The notes under the pieces were generated by a model. It was given only the letters and a program-made list of their open reading frames with translations. It searched no databases and was not told the origin of the DNA. The position numbers and the translations under genes were made by a program. Shown piece by piece: positions 24,854 to 33,768 of a DNA stretch of 64,000 nucleotides. The DNA is from Acidobacteriota bacterium (GTDB lineage Bacteria > Acidobacteriota > Terriglobia > Bryobacterales > Bryobacteraceae), in NCBI GenBank assembly GCA_018268935.1, contig JAFDVS010000013.1:4531-68530 (forward strand). Reading direction: 5' to 3'. Each line of letters opens with the position of its first letter. Position 1 is the stretch's first letter.

Positions 24854-26842
24854 ATGAGGGGACTTGCTTTGAACTGGGTACTTCTTTCACACATTTTGCT
24901 GCTGGGGGCGATGCAGACGCCCCGTGATTTGAAGTTGGAGTGGGAGCGGATTGAGCCGCAGAGTACGGCTGCGTCGAAGCGGTGGGCGCTGGTGGTGGGG
25001 ATTTCCTCGTATCGCAACCTGCCTCCGCAGTCGCAGTTGCGATACGCGCATCGGGATGCGGAGGAGTTCGCGCGATTCCTGCGGGCCTCGCAGGGTGGGG
25101 CTTTGGGACCGACACAGGTACGGTTGCTGACGGAGAAGGATGCCACGCTGGGTGCTTTGCGCAGTGCGTTGCAGGAGTGGTTGCCGGCGGTGGCTGGACC
25201 TCGGGATGTGGTGTACATCTACTTCGCCGGACATGGCGTGATCGGGGAGCGGAATGAGCCCTATTTTGTAGCTCATGATTCGGATCCGCAGAATCTCCAT
25301 GCGACGGGGCTGGCGTTTCGGGAGTTGAATGAAACCATCGGGAAACGGCTTCGGGCGCAGGCGGTGGTGCTGATGGCCGATGCTTGCCATACGGGCGGCA
25401 TTGGTTGGGCCGATGCTTCGGATTCGCTGCCGGTGGCCGGTGCGGCACTGGAAGCACTGGCGGCGGGGGATCGAATGTTCCTGAAGATTCTGGCGTCGCG
25501 CGGGACGGAACGAAGTTATGAAGATGCCCGGTGGGGCGGCGGGCACGGAGTGTTCACCTATTCGCTGTTGCGGGCACTGCAGGGCGAGGCGGATCGGGAG
25601 AAAGACGGATTTGTGCGGGCTTCGGAGTTGGTGGAGTTTGTGGGCAAAGAAGTAGCCGAGCAGACGGGCGCGCGGCAGAATCCGCGAGTGGCGGGGAATT
25701 TTGAGCCGCGCCTGGCACTGGCGGCGACTCCGCGCGGTGCGGCGAATGCGGCGAGGAATCCGGCCACGCTCACCGTGATCGGGCCGCCGGGCGCTTCGGT
25801 GTATGTGGACGATGTGTTTCGCGGAGCGGTGCGGCCAACCGGGCAATTGACGGTGGATGGACTCGTGATTGGCGCGCACAAGCTGGGTGTGGATCTGGCC
25901 GGTGGCGTGTCGCTGGAACAGCAACTCGCGCTGGGGGCGAATACGTCGATTGACGTGGCGCAGTTGCCGGGCGTGGCGCTGGCTCGATTGCAACGGATGA
26001 TCGCCGATGGACAGGTGTTGGGGAAAGGCGAAGCACTGGAGTTTTTCCGCACTCACAATTGGGATGCGCAGTACAAGCCTTCGGCGGCAGTGCTGGTGAC
26101 GGGTGCGCTGGAGAATCTGGGGCAGGCTTGCGTCAATGACTACGTGCAGTCGGATTCCATCGTGCTGAAGCGGCCCATGTTGCTGCGCGCGGTGGAGGCG
26201 TTTCAGGCGCTGCGGACGCTGCGTCCGAACGATGCGATGATTCCGGCGAAGATTTACTTCTGCGAGGCTCGGGCGCAGATTGCTGCGGGCGAGTTCGCGG
26301 CAGCGGAGAAGAACCTGCTCGCTTCGATTGCTTTGGAGAAGGAATTCGCTTGCGCCTACAATGCGCTGGGCGTGGCGTTGGGAAGGATGGGGCGATCGGC
26401 GGAGGCTCGGGCGGCGTTTGACAAAGCGGCGGAGTTGAATCCACAGTGGGGGCTGCCGTATTTCCAGATCGGGCAGGCGATTTTGAATGCGGGACAACCG
26501 GTGCCTGCGCTGCCGTACCTGGAGAAGTCTGTGAAGCTGTATCCACGGGCGACGCTGCCGCGGTGGTTTCTCCTGCGTGGATACCGGATGGCCGGACAGG
26601 GCGCGGATTTTGAGCGCACGGCGCGGGAATTGCTGAATGCCAATCCGAATTACGCCCCGACGTATCTGGAATTGGGGAATTATTTCGAAGGGCGGAAGGA
26701 TTTCGCGCGGGCGACGCAGGCATTCGATGCGTATTTAGCGCTGGCTCCGAATTTCGCCGATAGCGCGGCGGTGCGGCAGAGAGCGGAACGGAGCCGGGCG
26801 CAAACTGGGCGGCAGGCTCCATCGTTGCTCAAGAAGCGGTAG
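24854..26842 (+). CDS. Exported caspase-like (C14) protease with PEGA and TPR domains
   Basis: The 662-aa protein has a signal peptide (LALNWVLLSHILLLGAMQ), a caspase p20-like domain at about 40-310, a PEGA-type beta domain at about 310-360 (GPPGASVYVDDVFRG) and TPR repeats at about 400-650. The catalytic dyad is present: His127 in YFAGHG and Cys178 in ADACHTGG. Bacterial caspase homologues (metacaspase/orthocaspase type) cleave after basic or acidic residues; here the signal peptide places it in the periplasm. TGAGGAC 9 nt upstream supports this ATG. The end overlaps the convergent aldo/keto reductase by 14 nt. Confidence 0.88.
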   Translation: MRGLALNWVLLSHILLLGAMQTPRDLKLEWERIEPQSTAASKRWALVVGISSYRNLPPQSQLRYAHRDAEEFARFLRASQGGALGPTQVRLLTEKDATLGALRSALQEWLPAVAGPRDVVYIYFAGHGVIGERNEPYFVAHDSDPQNLHATGLAFRELNETIGKRLRAQAVVLMADACHTGGIGWADASDSLPVAGAALEALAAGDRMFLKILASRGTERSYEDARWGGGHGVFTYSLLRALQGEADREKDGFVRASELVEFVGKEVAEQTGARQNPRVAGNFEPRLALAATPRGAANAARNPATLTVIGPPGASVYVDDVFRGAVRPTGQLTVDGLVIGAHKLGVDLAGGVSLEQQLALGANTSIDVAQLPGVALARLQRMIADGQVLGKGEALEFFRTHNWDAQYKPSAAVLVTGALENLGQACVNDYVQSDSIVLKRPMLLRAVEAFQALRTLRPNDAMIPAKIYFCEARAQIAAGEFAAAEKNLLASIALEKEFACAYNALGVALGRMGRSAEARAAFDKAAELNPQWGLPYFQIGQAILNAGQPVPALPYLEKSVKLYPRATLPRWFLLRGYRMAGQGADFERTARELLNANPNYAPTYLELGNYFEGRKDFARATQAFDAYLALAPNFADSAAVRQRAERSRAQTGRQAPSLLKKR

Positions 26843-27788
26843 TGTAGACCGCTTCGACTTCGGCGATTTCGTCGGGTGTGAGGCGGAAATCGGCCGCTCC
26901 GATGACGCCATCGACTTGCGCGGCGTTGCGCATGCCGACGATCGCTGCGGTGACGGCGGGATTGCGCAGAACCCAGGCAATGGCGGCTTCGCCGGTGGTG
27001 CGTCCGTGGCGTTTGCCGATGCCGCCGAGGATTTCGGCGAGCTTCAAATTGCGATCGAGTGCGGGCAACTGGAAGGCGGGGTTGCGGCGGCGCCAATCGT
27101 CTTCGGGGAGCGACAATGCGCGCTCGCGGGTCATGGCTCCGCTGAGAAGGCCGGCTTTCATTGGCGAATAGACAATCGCCCCGATGTTGTTGGCGAGAGC
27201 ATGCGGCAGGATTTCAGCTTCCACTTCGCGGCTGACCAGCGAGTACGGCGGCTGCAAGGAAGTGATGGGGCCGAGCGCTTGCGCGCGCTTCATCTGGGCG
27301 ACGCTGAAATTGGACACACCGATCCAGCGCACCTTGCCTTCCTGCTGGAGTTTGAGCAGAGTGGACCAGCCTTCTTCGACGTCCTCATCGGGTTCCGGCC
27401 AGTGGATCTGGTAGAGGTCGATCACATCCGTGTTGAGGCGGCGCAGGCTCGCTTCGCATTCGCGGCGGACGGAATCGGCCTTGAGGGACTTGGCGATCTG
27501 GCGCGTGGATTCATCCCAGATGCGGGCGCACTTGGTGAAGACGTAGGGCCGGTTGGCGCGGCCCGCGATGGCTTTGCCAACCACTTCTTCCGAGTGGCCG
27601 AGTCCGTAGACGGCGGCAGTGTCGATCCAGTTGACGCCATGGTCGAGCGCTTTGTGGATGGCGGCGATGGAGTCGGAGTCTTCCTGGGCGCTCCAACTGA
27701 AGGCCCAGCCTGCGCCCCCCATGGCCCATGCGCCAATGCCGATGGGGGTGATTTCCAGGTCGCTATTGCCAAGCTTGCGTTTCTGCAT
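26829..27788 (-). CDS. Aldo/keto reductase
   Basis: This 319-aa protein is an NADPH-dependent aldo/keto reductase (TIM barrel). The catalytic tetrad is visible as Asp in NWIDTAAVYG, Tyr in VYGLGHSEE, Lys in VFTKCARIW and His in YQIHWPEPD. It has the AKR signature KVRWIGVSNFS and a C-terminal LRNPAVTAAIVGMRN cofactor segment. It starts directly after the cupin stop with no gap, so the two are co-transcribed. The substrate is unknown. Confidence 0.92.
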   Translation of the reverse strand: MQKRKLGNSDLEITPIGIGAWAMGGAGWAFSWSAQEDSDSIAAIHKALDHGVNWIDTAAVYGLGHSEEVVGKAIAGRANRPYVFTKCARIWDESTRQIAKSLKADSVRRECEASLRRLNTDVIDLYQIHWPEPDEDVEEGWSTLLKLQQEGKVRWIGVSNFSVAQMKRAQALGPITSLQPPYSLVSREVEAEILPHALANNIGAIVYSPMKAGLLSGAMTRERALSLPEDDWRRRNPAFQLPALDRNLKLAEILGGIGKRHGRTTGEAAIAWVLRNPAVTAAIVGMRNAAQVDGVIGAADFRLTPDEIAEVEAVYTTAS

Positions 27789-28196
27789 TTATGCCTTCCA
27801 CTTGTAGAAATAGAACAGGAGGGGAGTTTTGCCGGTGTTGGTGATGCCGTGCGATTTGTTCGCGCCGCAGTACATCATGGAGCCGGGGCCGATTTTGGTG
27901 GTCTTGCCATCAAGGAAGATTTCGCCAGTGCCTTCGGTGATGACCATGAATTCCTCTTCGGGGTGCGTGTGCGGCGGGTGAGGACTCATGCCCGCTTTGA
28001 GGCGAAGGCTGCCGGCGGTCATGGAGCGGATCTGGTCGGTGGCGCCTTCGAAGTAAATGCGGAGATCGCCGAAGGGCTCCTTGGTGAGTTTCGCCTGCGC
28101 TTCCGGAAGCGTGATGTTGGGGATCTTATTGCCGCCGGCGGCGAACAGGGCTGGAGCCACGGCTAAAGATTGGAGGAAACCACGTCGTTTGGCCAT
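27789..28196 (-). CDS. Cupin-domain protein with Tat-like signal
   Basis: The 135-aa protein starts MAKRRGFLQSLAVAPALFAAG, a twin-arginine-like export signal, followed by a small cupin. The metal-binding motif is HPPHTHPEEEFMVITEGTG (two His, a Glu), with the second motif GANKSHGITNTG. Function is not predictable beyond a metal-dependent beta-barrel. The ATG at 28196 is preceded at 8 nt by TACAAT and has no Shine-Dalgarno. An open frame to 28316 is not coding. Confidence 0.8.
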   Translation of the reverse strand: MAKRRGFLQSLAVAPALFAAGGNKIPNITLPEAQAKLTKEPFGDLRIYFEGATDQIRSMTAGSLRLKAGMSPHPPHTHPEEEFMVITEGTGEIFLDGKTTKIGPGSMMYCGANKSHGITNTGKTPLLFYFYKWKA

Positions 28197-28204
28197 AAGG
28201 TTCG

Positions 28205-28233
28205 ATTGTAACAACGCATTGGGATGGGATACT
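28205..28233. promoter_or_regulatory. Overlapping divergent promoters for cupin and nitroreductase
   Basis: On the minus strand TACAAT (28205-28210) ends 8 nt before the cupin ATG. On the plus strand TTGTAA (28206-28211), 16 bp and GATACT (28228-28233) end 7 nt before the nitroreductase GTG. The two promoters share bases, so they may exclude each other. Confidence 0.4.
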
Positions 28234-28240
28234 CGTAAGC

Positions 28241-28894
28241 GTGGAACGAGTGGAGCTTGGCTTTGAACGGTTGACGGCGGAAGAACAATTGGCGCGGAGC
28301 CGGGCGCTGCTGGCACGCTTTGCCAAGCGGCGATGCGTCAGGGAATTTTCTTCCAAGCCGGCGGAGTGGGAACTGATCGCCAATGCAATCCGATTTGCCG
28401 GGTCGGCGCCGAGCGGGGCCAACCAGCAGCCGTGGCGATTCGTCGTGGTGCGCGATGCGGAGTTGAAACGGCGGATCCGCGAGGCGGCGGAAGAGGAAGA
28501 ACGGGAAAATTACGAGCACCGATTCCCGGAGGAATGGAAGCAGGCGCTGGAGCCGTTCGGTACGGACTGGCACAAGGAGTTTCTGGAAACGGCGCCGTAC
28601 CTGATTGTGGTGTTCCGGATCGACTACGGGCTGGAGGATGGGAAGAAGATCAAGCACTACTATGTGCAGGAGTCGGTGGGGATTGCGGTGGGATTCCTGA
28701 TCGCGGCGCTGCATGAAGCGGGATTGGCGACCTTGGTGCATACGCCGAATCCGATGGGGTTTCTGACGCGGATACTTGACCGTCCGGTCAATGAAAGGCC
28801 GTTTTTGCTGCTCCCGGTGGGCTATCCGGCTGAGGGAGTAACGGTTCCGGCGATTGGGAAGAAGCCGCTCGAGGAGATCTGCATCGTACGGTAA
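28241..28894 (+). CDS. Nitroreductase-family protein, iodotyrosine-deiodinase-like
   Basis: The 217-aa flavoprotein has the FMN-binding Arg motif [11 protein letters not shown], the [11 protein letters not shown] signature and the C-terminal [17 protein letters not shown]. The SGANQQPW form and the long lid region with EHRFPEEWK resemble the bacterial homologues of iodotyrosine deiodinase within the nitroreductase superfamily. It probably reduces a halogenated or nitro-aromatic compound with NAD(P)H (inference). It starts at GTG; no Shine-Dalgarno is seen but a -10-like GATACT lies 7 nt upstream. Confidence 0.85.
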   Translation: MERVELGFERLTAEEQLARSRALLARFAKRRCVREFSSKPAEWELIANAIRFAGSAPSGANQQPWRFVVVRDAELKRRIREAAEEEERENYEHRFPEEWKQALEPFGTDWHKEFLETAPYLIVVFRIDYGLEDGKKIKHYYVQESVGIAVGFLIAALHEAGLATLVHTPNPMGFLTRILDRPVNERPFLLLPVGYPAEGVTVPAIGKKPLEEICIVR

Positions 28895-28928
28895 GTGCCC
28901 GTGCTGTGTTACCTTTTGAAATTGACCT

Positions 28929-29210
28929 ATGGCGTTTGAATCCGACAAGACGATGTTCGAGGTGTACCGCGACAGCACCTACACGGGGAAGTTCCGTGTC
29001 GTGTATTTCACGGAGTTGCAGGACCACAACAAAGAGAGCGAAATCAATCACGCGATGGCGGGGGAACACTTCTTCGATGGGTTCATCAAGAACTTCGGCA
29101 AGGACGAAGCGAAGGAAATCATCGTCGGGTTGCTCGATCGCATGAACAACGGCGAACCGCTGAGCACGGGCGATTTCGTGAAAGCCCTCGGCGATCACCT
29201 GTCTTCGTAA
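28929..29210 (+). CDS. Hypothetical small protein
   Basis: This 93-aa protein starts MAFESDKTMFEVYRDSTYTG and reads as a small alpha/beta domain with no signal peptide. I do not recognise a family. The regular codon use and intact frame, and its position 11 nt before the next gene on the same strand, support a real cytoplasmic protein. No clear Shine-Dalgarno is visible. Confidence 0.6.
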   Translation: MAFESDKTMFEVYRDSTYTGKFRVVYFTELQDHNKESEINHAMAGEHFFDGFIKNFGKDEAKEIIVGLLDRMNNGEPLSTGDFVKALGDHLSS

Positions 29211-29221
29211 GGACCCCGGGA

Positions 29222-29731
29222 TTGCAGATCACACGATTCCTTTCGTTGAACGAGAACCAGTTTCTCGGTTGCCTCAGTGCGTTCGTGGAAACGCTTTCCG
29301 GCGAGTTGAACTCGGCGTTGGCGTTTTTGCGGCGGATGGAGAACCGGAGGAAGGGCTCGGCGTTCGCCTTTGAGATGCAGATGGACAAGCATCGCTATGG
29401 AGCGATGATCGTCCTGGAGCGGTGGGCGGATTTCACGCGGGCATTTGCGGGGCACGTGGAGTTGGGGGCGCACCAGGTGTTATTCGACAGCGCGGCCGAG
29501 CGCGTGCGGCAATCGCAGAAGATTCTGGAACAGGCGAGCGGTTTAGTGGACAGCGGCGATGTGTATTTGAGCGAAATGGTGGAGGCGTGCGCGATGGCGT
29601 ACCGCACGGTGGAGTTCACGTTTCAGGAAGAGCGGAAAGCGGCGGATCAGGCGGTGGCGCTGGGGCCGATGCTGCCGGAGGAGTTCAAGGAATACCGGAA
29701 GGTGTTTCTGATGGACTTATCGGAGCGTTAG
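29222..29731 (+). CDS. Hypothetical helical protein
   Basis: The 169-aa protein appears all-helical, with long amphipathic segments such as LGCLSAFVETLSGELNSALAF and RVRQSQKILEQASGLVDSGD. No family is recognised. A TTG start is used, with AAGGA 9 nt upstream; no ATG exists before residue 36. It probably shares a transcript with the small gene at 28929. Its last 15 nt overlap the convergent regulator gene. Confidence 0.6.
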   Translation: MQITRFLSLNENQFLGCLSAFVETLSGELNSALAFLRRMENRRKGSAFAFEMQMDKHRYGAMIVLERWADFTRAFAGHVELGAHQVLFDSAAERVRQSQKILEQASGLVDSGDVYLSEMVEACAMAYRTVEFTFQEERKAADQAVALGPMLPEEFKEYRKVFLMDLSER

Positions 29732-31840
29732 GCGCAGGTTCTCAATCACCATAATCTGGCTGGAACGGTCAGAGACTTTTGTGTAAACGACCTCTCGTTC
29801 CTCGGGTGAGAGAGCGAACCCGGATACCTCGATGCCGTGGAAGGTGACGAGTGGTGTCCAGCGGTTGCGATCGGGATGAAGGCTGCCGAGGACACCGCGG
29901 GAGAGCAGGTGGATTCCATCCTTGCCGGGGGTCCAATCGGAAAAGGGCTCATTCCAGATGGCGATTTCCTCTCCGCCCGCGATGGGGACGCGTTTGATTC
30001 CCGGACGGATCATGTCTGGACGGTAGTAGACATGCCCCTTCCATTCGAGCGGTTGATGCCCTCCGTGATAGGTGACCCGGACCGCTTCACCGGCCCCGGT
30101 GGCTGGTATTTTCCAGATGTCCATCAAGCCCGATCGTTTGGAGGAGAAGTAGATCCACTGTCCATCGGCAGACCAGGCCGGGCGGGCATCGAGTCCGGGG
30201 CTTTGTGTCAGCCGAAGGGGGCGTCCGCCGCCGGCGGGAATGACGAAGATCTCCGAGTCGTTATTCACTAAAGCCGCAAAGGCGATGCGATCGCCCGCGG
30301 GCGACCATGCGGGAGAATTCGGCTGGGCGGATGACCGGGTCAACTGCACGAGCCCAGTGCCGTCGCGTGCGGCTGACCAGAGTTCCATCGATCCGGAGCG
30401 GTTCGAAGCAAACACGACGGTTCGCCCATTTGGGGAGATTCTGGCTTGCAAGCCATGCCCCGCGGATGACGGCCATGAGGAGCTCGAATCGGGGCTGGCC
30501 GTAATGGGCATGGTCCACAATTCGTCGCGCGCGTCCATGTTGGTGAAAGCGGCGCGGCTCTTCTGGGGGCTGACAGTCACCCCCAGGGGGAGACGGGCGG
30601 TGGCGGTCACCTGAATGGGCGATCCACCATCCAGGGCGACGCGCCAGATGCCGGTTCCCTGCTCCAGTTCCGCACCGAAGCAGATGGTGCGGCTATCCGG
30701 CGACCAACCGACTCCGGAGAGATTCATGGCGCCTTCGAGTAGAGGTCGCTCGCTACCAGGGGCGCCATCGATCTGCTGCAGATAGAGGCTGGCCATGGAA
30801 AACGAGGCGCCGCGAAGAAAGGCGACCCACTTGCCGTCGGGCGAGACGGAAGGCGCCACATCCCCCCACCAATGGCGGGGCGGATTGGTGAGGGCGGCGA
30901 CGCGGTTGCCATCGCGCACACGGTAGATCCGAAGCGGCAGAATCGGTCCGGTGTCGCCGCCTTGGACTTCACGATCAGAAACCAGCAGATCGCCATTCTC
31001 GAGCCAGGACATGGGCTGTCCCAGCCAGTGGAAAATGAGGCGCTGATTGAATGTGTAGGCGCGTTGCGGGACGCCACCGAGAGCCGGAGTGGTCCAAACG
31101 GCGCGGGTGGTCGAATCCTCGCGCACGAAGGCGATGTTGCGGCCATCGGGCGACCAGACGGGGGAATGATCGCGGTCCGGACCAGCCGTCAACACCAGTG
31201 GCTCTCCGGTGTCGACGAGCTTTACTTCAATGTGACTTGGCCCCCCCGGCTTGGGCCGCCAACTGAAAGCCACGCGTTCTCCATCCGGTGAGAAGGATGG
31301 GGAACTGACCTGACCTCCATAGCCGGTGAGCGGCTTGATACGCAGCGGCGGTTGCACCACCCTCTGACCGAGGAACAACCAGGTTGCGCCCAGCAGCAGC
31401 AGCAAAGACAAGACGGCGGCCACAGCCAAGGGGGTCCGCAGGCGATTGCGAGCGGGCACGGGTTGGGGGATTGGGTCCGCGGCCGCCGGCTGTGAGGCTT
31501 CAATTCCGCCGATGAAGCGGTAACCCATTCTGGGGACGGTTTCGATATAGGCGGGGACGCTGGCGTCGTCCGACAATGCGGTCCTGATCTGGGAGATGCA
31601 GAGATTCAGATTGCGATCGAAATCAACGAAGGTGTCCTCGCCCCACAGTTGCTTGCGGATCTCATCCCGTTCCACCACCTGTCCGGGGCGGGCAAGCAGC
31701 AGAAGGAGGACCCGGAATGGCCGCGCGGCCAGCTTGATGCGAATGCCCCGTTTGCGCAATTCCATTTCCGCCGGGTACACCGCGAAAGGGCCAAATCGGA
31801 TCTCCGCACCGCCGCCGCTAACATTGGGAGCAGGTGCCAT
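29717..31840 (-). CDS. Membrane-bound winged-helix regulator with TolB-type propeller
   Basis: This 707-aa protein is a ToxR/CadC-like one-component regulator. Residues about 15-112 form an OmpR-type winged helix (FGPFAVYPAEMELRKRG, LWGEDTFVDFDRNLN, YIETVPRMGYRFIGG). A membrane helix follows at about 135-157 (LAVAAVLSLLLLLGATWLFLG), then a periplasmic PD40/TolB propeller with blades such as SPSFSPDGERVAFSW and PAWSADGQWIYFSSKRSG. The design lets a periplasmic signal control DNA binding. A perfect inverted repeat just upstream of its ATG may be its own operator. Confidence 0.9.
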   Translation of the reverse strand: MAPAPNVSGGGAEIRFGPFAVYPAEMELRKRGIRIKLAARPFRVLLLLLARPGQVVERDEIRKQLWGEDTFVDFDRNLNLCISQIRTALSDDASVPAYIETVPRMGYRFIGGIEASQPAAADPIPQPVPARNRLRTPLAVAAVLSLLLLLGATWLFLGQRVVQPPLRIKPLTGYGGQVSSPSFSPDGERVAFSWRPKPGGPSHIEVKLVDTGEPLVLTAGPDRDHSPVWSPDGRNIAFVREDSTTRAVWTTPALGGVPQRAYTFNQRLIFHWLGQPMSWLENGDLLVSDREVQGGDTGPILPLRIYRVRDGNRVAALTNPPRHWWGDVAPSVSPDGKWVAFLRGASFSMASLYLQQIDGAPGSERPLLEGAMNLSGVGWSPDSRTICFGAELEQGTGIWRVALDGGSPIQVTATARLPLGVTVSPQKSRAAFTNMDARDELWTMPITASPDSSSSWPSSAGHGLQARISPNGRTVVFASNRSGSMELWSAARDGTGLVQLTRSSAQPNSPAWSPAGDRIAFAALVNNDSEIFVIPAGGGRPLRLTQSPGLDARPAWSADGQWIYFSSKRSGLMDIWKIPATGAGEAVRVTYHGGHQPLEWKGHVYYRPDMIRPGIKRVPIAGGEEIAIWNEPFSDWTPGKDGIHLLSRGVLGSLHPDRNRWTPLVTFHGIEVSGFALSPEEREVVYTKVSDRSSQIMVIENLRLTLR

Positions 31841-31844
31841 CGTT

Positions 31845-31859
31845 TCTGTAGCTTACAGA
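31845..31859. promoter_or_regulatory. Inverted repeat TCTGTA-GCT-TACAGA, putative operator
   Basis: A perfect 6-bp dyad with a 3-bp spacer lies 5 bp upstream of the start codon of the winged-helix/propeller regulator, in the 136-bp region divergent to the gene at 31977. OmpR-type winged helices often bind direct repeats, so the binding protein is uncertain. Confidence 0.4.
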
Positions 31860-31976
31860 CTAACACGCAAATACATGGAAATAACCTGCTGCTGTCTTGG
31901 CGCAAGGTGCGGCGGGGGGGCACACTGGACTCCGTTCGCCTCTGGAAAAGGGGCGTCTCAAAAAGGAGACTCAATC

Positions 31977-32495
31977 ATGACTCGTTATTTAGTTGCCGGT
32001 GTTGCCGGATTGCTGATGGCATTTCCCATCTTCGGGCAGGATTCGCTTACGGTGAACGGTTCGGGGACGTTCTCTTCGGTGGTGACCAACCCCTCGGAAG
32101 CACTGGATCCGCCGTGCGTGCTGAAGGTCACCCGGCGCGGGTCGGTGACGTTCACCGGTCTTCTCACCGGCGAGAATGGGACCATCGACTCGACGACGCT
32201 CTCCAACCGTTGCGGCGAAGTGCCGCAGGGTCCGGTGGTGGTGATCTACCGGCTGAACGATGTCACGGTAAACGGCAAGAAGGGCGGTTTGGTGATCTTT
32301 CAACGCGGCACGTTCGAAGGTGTAGTGGATTCGGCGAATGGAGCCAGGGTCACCAGCCACATTGAGGTGATGGGTGTGTCTGGCGAATTGAAGGGGGTGA
32401 CGGGATTCGGCATCGTGACCTCGCGTTCCGTGGCCAGCGGGACGACAAACACGTATTGGTGCCAGCTTCAGTTCCCGGCATTGGACAGTGAGTAA
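31977..32495 (+). CDS. Exported protein, DUF3224/allene-oxide-cyclase-like barrel
   Basis: The 172-aa protein has a signal peptide (MTRYLVAGVAGLLMAFPIFGQ) and a series of beta strands (SVTFTGLLTGENGTIDSTT, VIFQRGTFEGVVDSANG, EVMGVSGELKGVTGFG) with the repeat order of DUF3224/allene-oxide-cyclase-like barrels; the match is by topology, not a signature. Two or three cysteines could form a disulphide. A strong Shine-Dalgarno (AAGGAG) sits before the ATG at 31977; the open frame further upstream is not coding. Function unknown. Confidence 0.65.
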   Translation: MTRYLVAGVAGLLMAFPIFGQDSLTVNGSGTFSSVVTNPSEALDPPCVLKVTRRGSVTFTGLLTGENGTIDSTTLSNRCGEVPQGPVVVIYRLNDVTVNGKKGGLVIFQRGTFEGVVDSANGARVTSHIEVMGVSGELKGVTGFGIVTSRSVASGTTNTYWCQLQFPALDSE

Positions 32496-32540
32496 GTTCG
32501 GGTAAAGACTCCGTTTCTCTTGCCGAAGAGCATAGACGAG

Positions 32541-33752
32541 ATGCTATCGGCAATCATAGTTGGAGAGAACCCGGCACTCGTAAATTATGTGCGGCAGGTC
32601 TGCGCCGAATTTGGGGACATCTGCATTCACAAATCCATGGAAGGGGCGGCGCGGCGGTATGAAATCGCGGCGGCGCTTTCCTCCTATGAGCCGGATGTGG
32701 CATTCGTGGATGTGACGGATGTCGGTCGAGCGGAGTCACTGGCGGCGGTTTGCCTGCAGGAGTTGCTGCCACGGCGGCTGCGGACGGTGCTGGTACCGAT
32801 CGGCGTGGAGCCGGATGCGGAGGCACTGGCGAGGGTGGCGGGAGAGGCAGTGGGGCCGGTGCTGACGCTGCCGTTCGACGCCGACCAACTGGACCGCGCG
32901 GTACGGGCGGCGTTGCGCAGGAGAGGCGCGAAGCAAGCCTGCCAGGTGCTGGCGGTCATGCCGGCCAAGGCCGGGGATGGGGCCAGCACGGTAGCAATCA
33001 ATCTGGCCGGAGCGGCGGTGCGGGCATACAAGCGGAAGACGCTTTACATCGAAGCGGATCTGCGATCGGGAGCGATCTGCCACGCGCTGCGTCTGCAGCC
33101 GCGTTTTCCGGTAGGGGAAGTGCTGCTGCACGCCGGAAGCCTGATGGACGGATGGGGGAGTGCGGTCGTGCGGTTCGACGGAATCGACATTTTGCCGATG
33201 GGTGGATCGGCGGCGGGGTTGAGGGGCTCGCGCTGGGATTTCTACCGGTTACTGCAGTTTGCGCGAGAGCGGTACGAGGTGGTGGTGGTGGATTTGCCGG
33301 CGGGAATTGACGCCGTGGCGGAGGCCGTGATCGCCGAAGCTGACCGGGCGGTGATGGTAAGCACTCCGGAGGCGACGTCGGTGGGGCTGATCTCGCGGTG
33401 GCTGCGGGATCTGGAAGCAGGGGGGACGCGATTCGGGCATCTGCGCATCCTGGTGAACCGCTTTACGAACGGAGATATGGAGGCTGGGGAAGTGGCGAGC
33501 CTGGTGCGGCGGGAGGTAAGCGCCGTATTGCCGGAGGACGCCAAGGCGGTGAAGGCGGCCAACCGGCTGAACACGTTGTTGCAGCCGGGCTCGCGATTGT
33601 TGGCCGAGATTGTGGATGTGGCCGGGGATCTGCTGCAGATGCCTGCGCCGAGACGGCCATTTTCCGTTCTTGCTTTGCTGGAAGGAATCCTGCACCGGAT
33701 AGCGGGCAACCAAAGCCAGGCCAGGGTGGGAACTTCAGAAATCAAACTTTAG
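32541..33752 (+). CDS. CpaE/TadZ-like ATPase with receiver-like N-terminus
   Basis: The 403-aa protein has an atypical receiver-like domain at about 1-130 (MLSAIIVGENPALVNYVRQV; FVDVTDVG) and a MinD/ParA-type ATPase from about 135. The deviant Walker A reads PAKAGDGASTVAIN: the signature Lys is kept but the P-loop Lys is Ala. VVVDLPAGIDAV is the Walker B region. CpaE/TadZ proteins place pili or signalling complexes at the pole. Here the gene starts the KaiBC-containing cluster. ATG at 32541 fits the domain start; a TTG at 32520 is the alternative. Confidence 0.75.
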   Translation: MLSAIIVGENPALVNYVRQVCAEFGDICIHKSMEGAARRYEIAAALSSYEPDVAFVDVTDVGRAESLAAVCLQELLPRRLRTVLVPIGVEPDAEALARVAGEAVGPVLTLPFDADQLDRAVRAALRRRGAKQACQVLAVMPAKAGDGASTVAINLAGAAVRAYKRKTLYIEADLRSGAICHALRLQPRFPVGEVLLHAGSLMDGWGSAVVRFDGIDILPMGGSAAGLRGSRWDFYRLLQFARERYEVVVVDLPAGIDAVAEAVIAEADRAVMVSTPEATSVGLISRWLRDLEAGGTRFGHLRILVNRFTNGDMEAGEVASLVRREVSAVLPEDAKAVKAANRLNTLLQPGSRLLAEIVDVAGDLLQMPAPRRPFSVLALLEGILHRIAGNQSQARVGTSEIKL

Positions 33753-33768
33753 AGACGGGAGCATAACA

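Noticed and set aside
24887..26497. A 536-residue minus-strand frame opposite the caspase gene
   Set aside because: Its composition is His/Arg/Gln-rich with no motif and it lies fully antisense to a protein with clear domains.
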